A stretch of 6,844 bases of DNA, taken from contig JANTHQ010000097.1 of the NCBI GenBank assembly GCA_024762375.1, positions 1-6,844 of the forward strand, in the 5' to 3' direction. The translations under genes were made by a program, and so were the position numbers. Below the pieces are notes generated by a model, which worked only from the letters and a program-made list of their open reading frames with translations, was not told the DNA's origin and ran no database searches. This stretch comes from Anaerolineaceae bacterium (lineage in GTDB: Bacteria > Chloroflexota > Anaerolineae > 4572-78). This document shows positions 5,803 to 6,844 of the stretch, in pieces; within the stretch, counting starts at the first letter, position 1; each line of letters starts with the position of its first letter.

Positions 5803-6844
5803 ATGTCGCAAATTGATTTAACCATTTATCCCGACCGGCTGGAGCGTGCCGTTCAACGTGCTCGCGAGCGGAATATCATCATTCCCACTTTCAAGCAGCA
5901 ACGCGACCCCAGCCTCATCCCCGAAAAAATTGTCGCCAAACTGAAAAATGTTGGGCTGTGGGATTTGAACCCGCTCAACTTGTTCCGCATCACATGGCAC
6001 AACGAACCCGTGCCCTTTGGCGGTGGTTTCGGCGATGTGAACTATCTGGTTTTCCCCCCGGAATTGACCGGCGTGCCCGCGAAAATTGTCGCACCCGTGG
6101 GCAAATGGTTCCCCACCGGCGCGCACAAAGTTGGCGCGGCGTTCGGCTGTCTTGTGCCGAGACTCGTCACCGGGCAATTCGACCCGACCACCCAAAAAGC
6201 GGTGTGGCCATCCACCGGCAACTACTGCCGCGGCGGAGCGTATGACTCGGCGCTGCTGGCGTGCGAATCTATCGCCATTTTGCCCGAGGGGATGAGCAAA
6301 GAACGGTTTGATTGGCTGGCATCGGTAGCGGGCGAAGTCATCGCCACCCCCGGCACGGAAAGCAACGTGAAAGAAATTTTCGATAAATGCTGGGAACTGC
6401 GCGAATCCGGCGAAGATTTGGTCATCTTCAACCAATTCGATGAGTTTGGCAACCGGCTGTGGCACTATGAAATTACCGGCCCCGCCATTATGGAAATTCT
6501 GGAAAAAGAGATGGGCGCAGACAGCGAATTTGCCGGATTCATCTCCGCAACCGGTTCGGCGGGCACAATTGCGGCGGGCGATTATCTGAAAGAAAAATTC
6601 CCCACCAGCAAAATTGCCGCTAGTGAAGCGCTGCAATGCCCCACGCTGCTGGAAAACGGCTTCGGCGCGCACCGCATCGAAGGCATCGGCGACAAACATG
6701 TGCCGTGGATTCACAATACCAAAAACACCGATATGGTGGTCGCAGTCGATGATGAAATCCCGATGAATCTTATCCGGCTGTTCAATGAACCGGAAGGCAA
6801 AAAATATCTGGTGCAGCAGGGTGTTTCGGAAGAACTGGTGAACC
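5803..6844 (+). CDS. Large fold-type II PLP enzyme (cysteine synthase/tryptophan synthase beta-like), 3' end missing
   Basis: The reading frame stays open for 347 codons to the right edge. AAGGAG (5792-5797) lies five bases before the ATG, the best ribosome-binding site of the run. Features are an N-terminal extension of ~90 residues, WFPTGAHKVGAA with the PLP lysine K109 (codon at 6127-6129), STGNY (137-141) for the substrate/cofactor loop, and the glycine-rich phosphate loop ATGSAGTIAAG (249-259). The region 280-347 (TLLENGFGAHRIEGIGDKHVP and on) has the cysteine-synthase-family GIGxxxVP pattern. The cofactor lysine lies much later than in ordinary cysteine synthases (about 40), so this is a distinct larger subgroup whose specific function I do not recognise. 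Lying 68 bases after another PLP enzyme in a carbamoyl-catabolic operon, it may perform a second elimination or replacement on the same amino acid, or the two may form a complex. No frameshift is seen. Confidence 0.85.
   Translation, partial: MSQIDLTIYPDRLERAVQRARERNIIIPTFKQQRDPSLIPEKIVAKLKNVGLWDLNPLNLFRITWHNEPVPFGGGFGDVNYLVFPPELTGVPAKIVAPVGKWFPTGAHKVGAAFGCLVPRLVTGQFDPTTQKAVWPSTGNYCRGGAYDSALLACESIAILPEGMSKERFDWLASVAGEVIATPGTESNVKEIFDKCWELRESGEDLVIFNQFDEFGNRLWHYEITGPAIMEILEKEMGADSEFAGFISATGSAGTIAAGDYLKEKFPTSKIAASEALQCPTLLENGFGAHRIEGIGDKHVPWIHNTKNTDMVVAVDDEIPMNLIRLFNEPEGKKYLVQQGVSEELVN

Noticed and set aside
5818..6714. Minus-strand open frame over the partial PLP gene
   Set aside because: The plus-strand frame has a strong ribosome-binding site and all PLP motifs; the opposite frame has neither.

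Overview
The window reads left to right on one strand: the 3' end of a 5S rRNA gene with its terminator, then a GntR/HutC-type regulator behind a clear promoter and operator, then five co-directional metabolic genes. These are a YgeY-type M20 metallohydrolase, a YgeW-type knotted carbamoyltransferase, a carbamate kinase, a zinc-ribbon threonine-synthase-like PLP enzyme, and a second large fold-type II PLP enzyme that runs off the right edge. The gene gaps are 51, 93, 109, 149 and 68 bases. No gene-free stretch exceeds 150 bases, and no gene is broken.

The organism is a bacterium with moderate GC. Several things suggest an uncultured or environmental Chloroflexota (Anaerolineae/Caldilineae-like) lineage: the 5S tail, the mixed codon usage, and above all the spacers built of 7-bp repeats and a GGGCACG...CGTGCCC hairpin. 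This is pattern recognition, not a database result.

The metabolic logic is a carbamoyl-releasing catabolic route. YgeY would cleave an N-acyl or ureido-type substrate. YgeW would phosphorolyse a carbamoylated amino compound to carbamoyl phosphate. Carbamate kinase would convert carbamoyl phosphate and ADP to ATP, NH3 and CO2. The PLP enzymes would eliminate or deaminate the remaining amino acid. In E. coli the ygeW-ygeX-ygeY-ssnA-hyuA-yqeA locus has the same core, with YgeX (2,3-diaminopropionate ammonia-lyase) as its only PLP enzyme; related clusters have been linked to anaerobic purine/urate breakdown. Here no YgeX is visible and two different PLP enzymes occupy its place. The substrate is therefore open, and this is the most interesting biological point of the window.

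Regulation: a TTGACG-17-TAAAAT promoter is followed at the expected start site by a 10-bp perfect inverted repeat (167-197). This fits autoregulation by the GntR protein and, by read-through, control of the whole run. Two of the spacers (before ygeW and before the threonine-synthase-like gene) are built from in-phase heptamers followed by their reverse complements. Both show an interleaved A-B-A'-B' inverted-repeat layout and share a 17-bp sequence.
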